Source of the DNA: Bacillota bacterium
Lineage (GTDB): Bacteria; Bacillota; Sulfobacillia; JAJZYS01; JAJYTV01
Direction of reading: 5' to 3'
Assembly: GCA_021810725.1 (NCBI GenBank)
Contig: JAJZIE010000170.1
Coordinates: 1-5,630 of the forward strand
Length of the DNA stretch: 5,630 bases
In this document: positions 1 through 5,630 of the stretch, one piece after another
How positions within the stretch are numbered: position 1 is the stretch's first letter
Layout of the letters: each line of letters starts with the position of its first letter
Notes under the pieces: generated by a model
Databases searched by the model: none
What the model saw: only the letters and a program-made list of their open reading frames with translations
What the model was told of the DNA's origin: nothing
Program-made: the position numbers and the translations under genes

Positions 1-426
1 GCCGGCGTCCTGGTGATCGCGTCGCCATTCGCCGGGCGACTGGCGCAGGGCAGGCTGCGGCGTGTGCCGCTGCTTTGGGCTGGCGCCCTGCTCCTTCTCG
101 GCAGCCTCATCCTCATCGAGGCGATCGCCGCGCCGCTGGTGGTTTTGGTCGGGGCGCTCGCACTGATCGGTGTGAGTTTTGCGCTCAGCAACGTGCTCCT
201 GCAAAAGCTGACGCTAGAGAACGCACCTACCGCGTCCGCCGGCAGCGCTTCTGGCCTCTATACGCTCCTCCGCTACCTCGGAACCATGGGTTCCTCCGTC
301 GCCATCGCCGCCGCGCTCGGTCGAGGGCCGGGCTCCGCCACGCTGCTCTTCTCCGTCGCGGCTGCGGCTGCGCTCGGCAGCCTGCTGGTTTCCCTGGTGG
401 TCAAGGACGCCAAGTCTGCTGTGTAG
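1..426 (+). CDS. MFS transporter, C-terminal fragment (5' end outside window)
   Basis: Frame 1 is open from the first base and ends at TAG 424-426, giving 141 residues without their N-terminus. The fragment is strongly hydrophobic with about four membrane-spanning stretches, at roughly residues 1-10, 24-44, 45-67 and 94-134 (the last is probably two helices). Between the second and third of these a basic loop is absent, whereas residues 13-21 (RLAQGRLRR) form a short basic cytoplasmic loop typical of MFS proteins. The segment around residues 81-95 (GSASGLYTLLRYLGT) matches the conserved pattern seen after helix 10 in drug:H+ antiporter MFS members. The likely role is proton-driven export of a small molecule across the inner membrane, with unknown substrate. 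The gene converges on the binding-protein gene, 181 bp away. The apparent GTG start at base 13 is internal and not the true start. Family is fairly sure; subfamily and substrate are not. Confidence 0.85.
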   Translation, partial: AGVLVIASPFAGRLAQGRLRRVPLLWAGALLLLGSLILIEAIAAPLVVLVGALALIGVSFALSNVLLQKLTLENAPTASAGSASGLYTLLRYLGTMGSSVAIAAALGRGPGSATLLFSVAAAAALGSLLVSLVVKDAKSAV

Positions 427-557
427 AGGCATTAGTCTGTATCGGCGGCGGCCTGCGCTCCGCGGGCGGGTGGATACGGAGGCACTGGCGCGGCCGTCGC
501 CCACGGCCATCGCAGCCATCCGTCCGGCGGTCGTTGCGGGGGGCGGAAGCAACAACG

Positions 558-592
558 TGGCGGGCAGAGCCGAAGTTCGGCCCTGCCCGCCA
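558..592 (-). terminator. Intrinsic terminator of the substrate-binding protein gene
   Basis: A long inverted repeat has a 10-bp outer stem (558-567 with 583-592), one A/C mismatch (568/582), a 5-bp inner stem (569-573 with 577-581) and a 3-base loop. It begins 16 bp past the TAA of the minus-strand gene. Read on the minus strand the stem is followed by CGTTGTTGCTT, a moderately T-rich tail, so it fits Rho-independent termination in that direction. The plus-strand side lacks a T-run, so bidirectional use for the MFS gene is doubtful. Confidence 0.8.
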
Positions 593-607
593 GCTGTCAG
601 CGGATCT

Positions 608-2356
608 TTAGTGCGAGATCGTCACCCAGTTCATCTGCGTGAACGCCTGCACCGGGTTGTAGTACTTGTTGAGGCCGTGGATGTACGGCGCGTACTCGTT
701 GACGCCGTAACCGCCCGGCTGCCACAGGAACGGCAGATCCTTCGCGGTAGCCACAGCGTACTGGTACATCCGCTGCTGCGCCTGAGCAGGCGTGCCCGGG
801 AGGTACGAGTTCGCGACGGCCTGGTTGAACGGCGCGTAGTTGTAGTCGTCCTGGCTGTCGTAGTAGCCCCACATACCGCCACCGGTCGGGTAGAAGTTCG
901 GCTCGTAGCACCAGCCGCCGGTCCAGTTCACTGCCCACTTGTTGGCGGCGCCCTGGGCGTCGGACATGGCGACGAGGGTGTCGAACGCGACTGGCTGCGG
1001 GGTGATCTTGACGCCCATCTTGGCCCAGTCCTGCTGGAGGATGACGGCCGCGTTGGCGGTCTCGATCGAGCCGGAGTCGTAGAACACCGGGAACTTGAGC
1101 GCAACGCCGTTCTTTTCCATCACGCCATTGGCGTCAAGAGCCCAGCCGTCCTGCTGCAGGAGCTGCTTGCCCTTGGCGGGGTTGAACGGGTAGGCGTTCG
1201 GGATCGAGGTGACGCCGAACACGGCCTTGGTCAGCGAGGCGAAGCCGTCCGGAATGGCCGAGTAGTTCGGCACCCAGAGCTTCTTGCCGTCGAGGGTGCC
1301 GTCGAGCACCTTGCCGATGGCGTTCTGGTCGATACCGTACTCGAGAGCGGCGCGGACCTTCTGGTCCTGGAACGCGGCGCCGACGTCGAGGGAGTTCTTG
1401 GCGGAGTTGAGCTCGATGCCGTACCAGCAGAAGCCCTGGCTCAGAGAGCGCTTGTACTGGCCGTTCAGCTGGTTGGCGGAGCCGTACATGGAGGTCGTCA
1501 GGTAACCGGCGTTGATCTGGTTCTTGCGGAGGGCTGCGAACTCGGCGGAGTCAGACGCCTCGTACTGCTCAACCCACTTCAGGGTGGCCTTGTGGCCGCC
1601 GTACTTCGGGTTCGGCACGAAGGTGTAGGACTCGTCGTTGATCATGGACTGGAACTTGTACGGGCCCGACACGGTCTTGTACTCGGGCGAGGTCGGCTTG
1701 TTGTAGATCTGGGAGAGCAGCTTGAGCGTCGCCTGGTAGCTGCCCCTGTTCCAGATCGCCTTCGGCATCGGCTGGATCTGGCCGAGGCCGTTCAGCTCGA
1801 AGTACACGGGGTTGACGGACTTGTTAAGCGTGAAGACGACCGTGTGCGGCCCCACAGCCTTGGCGCCGGTCAGGATGCCGTGCGCCGAGCTGGGCGGCAG
1901 GCCGCCGAAGCCGCAGCCACCGTAGACGTACGCAGGGCTCTTCGCCGTGCAAGCGTAGAGCAGGACGTTCGTCGTCCAGGCTACGTCGGTCGCCGTGATC
2001 GCCTTGCCGTTGGACCAGTTCCAGTTCTTCAGCGTCACGGTGTACTGCGTGTCGTTCGCATTCGTCGTGATCTTCGACGCGAGCGAGTCGGCCCAGTCGA
2101 TCGTGTCGGAGCCCGACACCATCACGACCGGTGCCCACATCATGTACTCGATGGCGCTGTTGTAGACCGTGTACGCGGACGCGTTCGCGATCGGCGCGTA
2201 GTCGGTAATGCCCACCTGTAGCGGCAGGGCCGTCACTATGGTGTTCGCCTGCTGCAGCGGCGCCTGGCCAGCGGCAGCGGCCGTGCCGAAGCTGGCGAGC
2301 AGGACCGCGGCGGACCCAATGAGACCGCTCATCACGGCCCATGGGCTCTTCTTCAT
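608..2356 (-). CDS. ABC transporter substrate-binding protein, family 5 (peptide/nickel-type)
   Basis: This is a complete 582-residue extracytoplasmic solute-binding protein of the SBP_bac_5 type (oligopeptide, dipeptide, nickel or sugar-oligomer uptake). The start MKKSPWAV is chosen because AAGGAGG sits 7 bases upstream; an in-frame extension to 2419 has no such site. Residues 1-29 are a Sec signal peptide: KK, a hydrophobic core, then TAAAA-GQ, with likely cleavage near residue 29. There is no lipobox cysteine. Residues 109-133 (LKNWNWSNGKAITATDVAW) are the family hallmark 'W-x-DG-x-PvTA-DV' segment, and later stretches (QKVRAALEYGIDQNAIGKVL; FNPAKGKQLLQQDGW) match the conserved C-terminal lobe. 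Cys136 and Cys148 could form a disulfide. Length is normal for the family. No permease or ATPase gene adjoins it and a terminator follows directly, so it appears monocistronic and must work with transporter parts encoded elsewhere. The ligand cannot be read from the sequence. Confidence 0.95.
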   Translation of the reverse strand: MKKSPWAVMSGLIGSAAVLLASFGTAAAAGQAPLQQANTIVTALPLQVGITDYAPIANASAYTVYNSAIEYMMWAPVVMVSGSDTIDWADSLASKITTNANDTQYTVTLKNWNWSNGKAITATDVAWTTNVLLYACTAKSPAYVYGGCGFGGLPPSSAHGILTGAKAVGPHTVVFTLNKSVNPVYFELNGLGQIQPMPKAIWNRGSYQATLKLLSQIYNKPTSPEYKTVSGPYKFQSMINDESYTFVPNPKYGGHKATLKWVEQYEASDSAEFAALRKNQINAGYLTTSMYGSANQLNGQYKRSLSQGFCWYGIELNSAKNSLDVGAAFQDQKVRAALEYGIDQNAIGKVLDGTLDGKKLWVPNYSAIPDGFASLTKAVFGVTSIPNAYPFNPAKGKQLLQQDGWALDANGVMEKNGVALKFPVFYDSGSIETANAAVILQQDWAKMGVKITPQPVAFDTLVAMSDAQGAANKWAVNWTGGWCYEPNFYPTGGGMWGYYDSQDDYNYAPFNQAVANSYLPGTPAQAQQRMYQYAVATAKDLPFLWQPGGYGVNEYAPYIHGLNKYYNPVQAFTQMNWVTISH

Positions 2357-2363
2357 CTGACAA

Positions 2364-2370
2364 CCTCCTT
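2364..2370 (-). promoter_or_regulatory. Shine-Dalgarno site of the substrate-binding protein gene
   Basis: On the minus strand AAGGAGG lies 7 bases before the ATG at 2356-2354. This near-perfect site fixes the start and rules out the 21-codon longer reading frame. Confidence 0.9.
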
Positions 2371-2450
2371 GCACGGGGCCACGTAACTCCACCCTGGGTA
2401 ACGCAACACACAGCGTCACGGGTCGCGTCGTTGAACTCCGATGCCCTCTG

Positions 2451-2603
2451 CTACACCCTCCTTGCCCTTAGTTCTCCAGCCACTAGGAACAACGACGATA
2501 AGCGCGAGACGGCTTGGACCCGTGAAGGTTCGCCGCGGCGCAACCCGGATAGCTCTGCGGGCGCGTTGCACCTCTGGGCTCGAGTGCCATTTTCTATGGA
2601 CAT
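2451..2603 (-). CDS. Possible small ORF (50 codons) in the leader of the binding-protein gene
   Basis: On the minus strand AAAGGAG (2611-2617) is followed after 7 bases by ATG (2603-2601) and 50 codons ending in TAG at 2453-2451. The product begins MSIENGTRAQRCNAPAELSG and ends LFLVAGELRARRV. It is Arg-rich with one Cys and one short hydrophobic stretch (SSLFLVAG, about residues 36-43), too short to be a clear membrane helix. I recognise no family. It lies between the candidate promoter at 2774-2802 and the binding-protein gene, 94 bp before the latter's ATG and on the same strand, so it would be cotranscribed. It could be a regulatory leader peptide or small protein, or a chance reading frame behind a chance purine-rich site. 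The start signal is the only real support. Confidence 0.25.
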   Translation of the reverse strand: MSIENGTRAQRCNAPAELSGLRRGEPSRVQAVSRLSSLFLVAGELRARRV

Positions 2604-2773
2604 CGCGCAACTCCTTTAGAGATCGCTAAATTGTCCATTTGGACCCCGGTCTTTTGGACGTATCCGCATGGCCAAACCCGCTGCGCCGAAAGGTCGGAGG
2701 CCCGCTAGATTGCGCCGTGCCTTTAGTCGCTACACCGCGGTATTTAGGACTCGTACAATGAGAGCTGTGCCGC

Positions 2774-2802
2774 ATTGTATATGGTCCCTTTGACCACTTC
2801 AA
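2774..2802 (-). promoter_or_regulatory. Candidate sigma-A promoter for the binding-protein transcript, with palindromic operator in the spacer
   Basis: On the minus strand TTGAAG (2802-2797) and TACAAT (2779-2774) are separated by exactly 17 bases, a good fit to a housekeeping promoter. Transcription would start near 2767, about 410 bases before the ATG of the binding-protein gene. The spacer is filled by the inverted repeat TGGTC-N5-GACCA (2782-2796), placed where a bound repressor or a DNA-twisting activator would act. Two 8-bp palindromes, TCATATGA (2803-2810) and TCCATGGA (2814-2821), lie immediately upstream. Assignment to the downstream gene rests on orientation only. Confidence 0.55.
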
Positions 2803-3195
2803 TCATATGAGGGTCCATGGATAATCAGACCAGTAGATCAGCCAAGGCGTGGTAGATTCAACCAAGTTCCTTGGCATCAATTGCTAATTTTGTCGGCTCG
2901 GCGCACTTGCCGTTTCGTCGACTCGACTCGAAGCTTGATTTCTCGCGTAGGACGTTTCGGATTGGCGAAGCGTTCACTCTTTATACCAAGTTGGGTTTAG
3001 GATTGCGCGAATTGGATGCCAGTTCTCGCGCCGGCTTTGGTGGTCGACGAGTCACCTTTCTTCCCAAGCCGTGTCGATGTGTTAAGCGTCGCGACGGTCC
3101 CACAGTTTTCGCGAGCGTCTGGCCGAATACCGCGATGGGCGGCCCGATGGTGCGCCGCCTTGCGCCCGTTCGTTCAGCCCGAACCATGCGCAGCC

Positions 3196-3230
3196 TGCCT
3201 CGCCGGTGACCTGGTATCCCTGGCGAGGCA
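3196..3230. repeat. Perfect 9-bp inverted repeat, strong stem-loop downstream of the regulator gene
   Basis: TGCCTCGCC (3196-3204) pairs with GGCGAGGCA (3222-3230) around a 17-base loop. The loop can pair further through GG/CC with one bulged base. It lies about 150 bp past the stop codon of the minus-strand regulator. Neither strand has a T-run after the stem, so it is not a standard intrinsic terminator; it could stabilise a 3' end, bind a protein or be a relic of a mobile element. Confidence 0.45.
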
Positions 3231-3308
3231 TCTCCTTTGCCGGACGTCGCGACAGGTGCTCGGTATCGGCCCTGTCCACCCTTTATGGGACTGCGGGGGC
3301 GGATAGCA

Positions 3309-3325
3309 CCCACGCGCCGCGCGGG
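3309..3325 (-). terminator. Weak GC-rich hairpin after the regulator gene
   Basis: On the minus strand CCCGCGC and GCGTGGG form a 7-bp stem (one G-T wobble) with a 3-base loop, about 60 bp beyond the regulator's TGA. It is the nearest hairpin to that gene's 3' end, but no T-tract follows, so termination here is uncertain. Confidence 0.25.
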
Positions 3326-3382
3326 ACCGCCGAGCAGCGAGATGGTCGCCACCTGGAGCCCAGCCATTGCGGCCAGCCCCGG

Positions 3383-4867
3383 TCATGGTCGCCCTTCTCC
3401 GGCAACCTGCGCCAGGGCCACTCGCAACGCCCTTGCCCCTGCCGTCATCTCCTCGGATGTCACCCCGGCGAACCCCAGCGCGAGCGCCCCCTCGCGCAGG
3501 GACAACTCGGCCATCCGGGAGATCGGCATCGTGTGTACGCCGAGACCCAAGGCCACGCGGGCCACTTCAATGTCCGAAACGCCGGGCGGCAGATGGGCGA
3601 CGAGGTGCAGACCTGCGTCTGGCGGCGAAACGCGCAGCAGGCTGCCCGCTTCGGCCGCCAGGATCCGCAAGAGCTCGTCGCGCCGCTGCGCATAGAGGGA
3701 GCGCATGCGCCGAATGTGCCTCTGGTAGCGCCCCTCGCCCATGAATACGGCCAGCGCCGCCTGCGACAGCACCGGTGAACCCCGATCGTGGAAGCCGCGC
3801 AGCGTGCGGAACGCATCCACAAGCCCCCGCGGTACGACCATGTAGCCGAGCCTGATCCCGGCGAACAGCACCTTGCTGAACGTGCCGACGTGGATGACGC
3901 GCCCCGAGTCGACCATGGCGTACAGTGGCGCCAACGGCCGCCCGGCATACCGGAATTCGCTGTCGTAGTCGTCTTCGAGGATCCAAGCGCCGCGCTTCTC
4001 CGCCCACGCGACGAGCGCAAGCCGGCGCGCCACGCTCATCCGCACGCCTAGCGGGTACTGATGTGATGGCGTGACGTGGACGAGCCGGGCCTTGGGGTGA
4101 AAGCGTTGGGCATGGTCGAGGTCGATGCCCTCTGCGTCCACGGGAATGGCCCGCACGGCGAGTCCCGCGGCGACAAAGGCACGGCGGGCGCCAGGGTACC
4201 CGGGGTCCTCCACCCATGCCTCGTCACCGGGATCGGCCACAGCCTGCGCCACAAGCCCGAGTGCCTGCTGGGATCCGGCGACGATCATCACCTGCTCCGG
4301 GTCGGCCTTCACGCCGCGCACGATCGCCAGGTGCTCGGCGATCGCTTCCCGAAGCGGCCGATAGCCCATCGGGTCCAGGTAGTCGAGGTCTGCGGCGGAG
4401 AGCGAACGCCAGGCGGTCGCGGCAGCCTCTGTCCATTCCCGCATGGGAAACTGCCCCAGGGCCGGAAAGCCGGTATGAAAGGCCCTCGGCCCCGGTTCCC
4501 TGGCGGCGGTGAGCGGCGGGAGTCCGATGACTTGCCGCGCGCGCAGGGAGAGCGCGTCCTGCCCCAGCGCGCTGACCCGGGCAGAGTCCACGCCGCCTTG
4601 GACCAATCCCTTGGCCACGTAGGTGCCGGATCCGAGCCTGGTCTCGATGAACCCTTCCGCGGCCAGCTGGTCGAGTGCGGTGACGACGGTCGGGCGCGAC
4701 ACCCCGAGCGTCGCCGCGAGTGTCCTCGAGGAGGGGATGCGGCCACCCGGGGCGAGTCGCCCTTCAAGCACAGCCTCCCTGAGCGTGCTATAGATCTGAC
4801 GGTGCAGGGCGGGCGCCACCCCCGACCGGTTGAGGATCGGCAGCGTCCGGTGCGCGTCGTTCGCCAA
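3383..4867 (-). CDS. MocR/PdxR-family transcriptional regulator (GntR winged helix fused to aminotransferase domain)
   Basis: The product is a 494-residue DNA-binding regulator whose sensor is a PLP-binding, aminotransferase-like domain. Residues about 20-84 form a GntR winged helix (APALHRQIYSTLREAVLEGR; IPSSRTLAATLGVSRPTV; GFIETRLGSGTYV). After a linker of about 40 residues, a fold-type I aminotransferase domain fills the rest: GSQQAL (198-203), TPSHQYPLG (266-274), EDDYDSEFRY (298-307) and GTFSK, with Lys332 as the expected PLP Schiff-base lysine. All key PLP residues look intact, and length is normal. The TTG start at 4867 is preferred because GGGGGTG lies 8 bases upstream; an upstream TTG at 4906 has no such site and falls inside an AAAGTGG operator repeat. 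It is transcribed divergently from the flavin-binding gene, the usual MocR arrangement, so it probably controls that gene and itself in response to PLP or a related amine. PdxR-like function is inferred from the operator and neighbour. Confidence 0.96.
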   Translation of the reverse strand: MANDAHRTLPILNRSGVAPALHRQIYSTLREAVLEGRLAPGGRIPSSRTLAATLGVSRPTVVTALDQLAAEGFIETRLGSGTYVAKGLVQGGVDSARVSALGQDALSLRARQVIGLPPLTAAREPGPRAFHTGFPALGQFPMREWTEAAATAWRSLSAADLDYLDPMGYRPLREAIAEHLAIVRGVKADPEQVMIVAGSQQALGLVAQAVADPGDEAWVEDPGYPGARRAFVAAGLAVRAIPVDAEGIDLDHAQRFHPKARLVHVTPSHQYPLGVRMSVARRLALVAWAEKRGAWILEDDYDSEFRYAGRPLAPLYAMVDSGRVIHVGTFSKVLFAGIRLGYMVVPRGLVDAFRTLRGFHDRGSPVLSQAALAVFMGEGRYQRHIRRMRSLYAQRRDELLRILAAEAGSLLRVSPPDAGLHLVAHLPPGVSDIEVARVALGLGVHTMPISRMAELSLREGALALGFAGVTSEEMTAGARALRVALAQVAGEGRP

Positions 4868-4880
4868 GATCTCCACCCCC

Positions 4881-4914
4881 AAAGTGGATAGTCCAGAATA
4901 GAGCAAAGTGGCTA
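4881..4914. promoter_or_regulatory. Probable MocR/PdxR operator: two direct AAAGTGG repeats
   Basis: AAAGTGGATA (4881-4890) and AAAGTGGCTA (4905-4914) are direct repeats 24 bp apart in the divergent control region. Paired direct repeats are the known binding mode of MocR regulators (GabR, PdxR). The core resembles the AAAGTGG...CTA motif I recall for Corynebacterium PdxR; that comparison is from memory. A degenerate third copy (CAAGTG then CCTA) may lie at 4932-4944. Two short palindromes overlap the repeats: GGATAGTCC (4886-4894) and GGCTATAGAGCC (4910-4921). Confidence 0.65.
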
Positions 4915-4933
4915 TAGAGCCCTGACCGATTCA

Positions 4934-4961
4934 AGTGTAGCCTAGGTCTATAGATCGGCAA
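4934..4961 (-). promoter_or_regulatory. Candidate promoter of the MocR-type regulator
   Basis: On the minus strand TTGCCG (4961-4956) and TACACT (4939-4934) are 16 bases apart, a modest sigma-A match. Transcription would start near 4927, so both AAAGTGG repeats fall inside the transcribed leader. That placement would allow autorepression. Confidence 0.35.
4949..4954 (+). promoter_or_regulatory. Candidate -10 element of the flavin-protein gene, lacking a -35
   Basis: TATAGA lies within the perfect palindrome TCTATAGA (4947-4954), 60 bp before the chosen TTG start. No sequence resembling TTGACA is found 15-18 bases upstream, which fits a promoter that depends on an activator. It overlaps the opposing promoter of the regulator. 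Confidence 0.3.
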
Positions 4962-5013
4962 GGGCGGGCGAGAAGCATGGCCCGTCGTGCAGCAGGAAGG
5001 ACGGCGTTGGGAT

Positions 5014-5630
5014 TTGGCATTAGACCGCGCAAAGGTGAAGAGGCATCCCGATCGTGGGCACTACGACCGGCAGACGATCGACGCGATCCTCGACGAGGCT
5101 CTCGTCTGCCACGTTTCCTTCGTGGTGGACGGGGAGCCACGTGTGCTACCCACCATCCCGGTGCGGATTGAGGACGCCATCTACCTGCATGGCGCGCCGG
5201 CGGCCGCGATGCTGGCCGTGATCGGCCGGGGAGAGCCGATCGCTGTGTGTGCCACGCTCGTCGACGGCCTCGTGCTCGCGCGCTCTGTCTACAACCACTC
5301 GCTGAACTTCCGCTCCGTGGTGGTGTACGGACGAGGGGAAGAGGTGGTGGATCACGACGAGAAGATGGAGGTCCTGCGCCAGCTGGTGGAGCACGTGGCG
5401 CCCGGCCGGTCCCAGGAGGCGAGGATGCCGAGCGACAAGGAGATCCTTGCGACACACGTCGTGAAGGTGCGCATGGAGGAGGCTGCGGCCAAGGTGCGCA
5501 GCGGCCCGCCAAAGGACGACCAGGAAGACCTGGACCTTCCGGTCTGGGCGGGTGTCCTCCCCTTTGTCCCGACGTGGGGCGCCCCCATCGCGGATGACCT
5601 GTTGCCTGCCGATGTCCCCCTCGCGCCCAG
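5014..5630 (+). CDS. Pyridoxamine 5'-phosphate oxidase-like flavin-binding protein (3' end outside window)
   Basis: The frame stays open to the right edge, giving 205 residues plus two bases. The product matches the Pyridox_ox_2 type of FMN-binding split-barrel proteins: KRHPDRGHYDRQTI (9-22), AILDEALVCHVSFVVDGEP (24-42), LPTIPVR and IYLHG (45-60), DGLVLARSVYNHSLNFRSVVV (84-104), AKVRSGPP (159-166), and an LPVWAGVLP end block (175-183). Such proteins bind flavin and may reduce or oxidise small substrates; they are not proven PdxH enzymes. The family is usually a little over 200 residues, so the stop is probably just outside. No ATG fits this frame. TTG 5014 best matches expected family length, with AGGAAGG 13 bases upstream; GTG 4987 and GTG 5035 are alternatives. 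It is divergent from the MocR regulator, which probably controls it. An overlapping ATG frame at 4977 is a shadow. Confidence 0.92.
   Translation, partial: MALDRAKVKRHPDRGHYDRQTIDAILDEALVCHVSFVVDGEPRVLPTIPVRIEDAIYLHGAPAAAMLAVIGRGEPIAVCATLVDGLVLARSVYNHSLNFRSVVVYGRGEEVVDHDEKMEVLRQLVEHVAPGRSQEARMPSDKEILATHVVKVRMEEAAAKVRSGPPKDDQEDLDLPVWAGVLPFVPTWGAPIADDLLPADVPLAP

Larger units (their letters stand above)
2822..3382. other. Gene-poor stretch, possibly with a decayed transposase start
   Basis: No reading frame here looks like a maintained gene. The several short open frames on both strands overlap one another and have skewed, low-complexity products. AT content is higher in roughly 2600-3000 than in the flanking genes. 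Plus-strand frame 3016-3306 contains RWCAALRPFVQPEP followed by a Leu/Arg-rich segment, which faintly recalls the N-terminus of IS701/IS4-type DDE transposases. No catalytic residues, terminal repeats or continuing frame were found, so an insertion-sequence relic is only a guess. Other contents are an inverted repeat GCCAAGG/CCTTGGC (2841-2847, 2869-2875) and stem-loops at 3196-3230 and 3309-3325. Confidence 0.4.

Noticed and set aside
492..508. Hairpin GGCCGT-N5-ACGGCC downstream of the MFS gene
   Set aside because: The stem is only 6 bp with no T-run after it; too weak to call a terminator.
470..2221. A 583-codon open frame on the plus strand opposite the binding-protein gene
   Set aside because: It is a mirror of the high-GC codon pattern of the real gene. 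Its product is a Val/Arg/Leu-rich string without domains, and the minus-strand frame has clear family motifs, signal peptide and ribosome site.
2608..2610. TTG start giving a 64-codon frame ending at 2416 on the minus strand
   Set aside because: The TTG directly abuts the AAAGGAG site, leaving no spacing for a ribosome; ATG 2603 in another frame has correct spacing.
2357..2773. T-box or known riboswitch in the leader
   Set aside because: GGGTG-like strings occur, but no T-box TGGNACCGCG core or other recognised aptamer consensus was found.
4076..4891. A 271-codon plus-strand frame opposite the regulator gene
   Set aside because: It is antisense to conserved MocR sequence, with Gly/Arg/His/Pro-rich low-complexity translation and no recognisable domain.
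4977..5171. ATG-started 64-codon frame at the head of the flavin-protein gene
   Set aside because: It overlaps the conserved PNPOx-like protein in another frame and has an Arg-rich shadow composition.
1..5630. CRISPR array, tRNA or rRNA genes
   Set aside because: No regularly spaced repeats, and no tRNA cloverleaf or rRNA signature, were seen on either strand.

Overview
The window looks like chromosomal DNA from a GC-rich bacterium. Strong AAGGAGG-type ribosome sites and sigma-A-like promoters suggest a Gram-positive. The main extracellular protein has few charged residues and many Asn, Gln, Tyr and Thr, which would suit a high-GC, possibly acid-tolerant member of the Bacillota. This assignment is inference from style, not from a marker gene.

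Layout. (1) 1-426, plus strand: the C-terminal third of a major facilitator superfamily (MFS) exporter, cut by the left edge. (2) 608-2356, minus strand: a complete family-5 (peptide/nickel-type) ABC-transporter substrate-binding protein. It converges on the MFS gene and is followed by a very good intrinsic terminator at 558-592. No permease or ATPase is next to it. (3) 2357-3382: about 1 kb without a convincing conserved gene. Its left part holds a probable long leader for the binding-protein gene: a sigma-A-like promoter at 2774-2802 with a palindrome filling its spacer, then a possible 50-codon small ORF with its own Shine-Dalgarno (SD) site. Its right part holds a strong stem-loop and perhaps the decayed start of a transposase. 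(4) 3383-4867, minus strand: a complete MocR/PdxR-type regulator, a GntR winged helix fused to a fold-type I aminotransferase domain. (5) 5014-5630, plus strand, divergent from the regulator: a pyridoxamine 5'-phosphate-oxidase-like flavin-binding protein, cut by the right edge and written from TTG or GTG starts.

How the genes may work together. The regulator and the flavin protein share a 146-bp divergent control region. It carries two direct AAAGTGG repeats 24 bp apart, which resemble the motif remembered for the PLP-responsive PdxR of Corynebacterium. The repeats lie where an activator of the flavin-protein gene would bind, about 50 and 75 bp upstream of its predicted transcription start. 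This PLP-sensing regulator plus flavoprotein pair is the most coherent system in the window. The MFS and binding-protein genes appear to be separate units.
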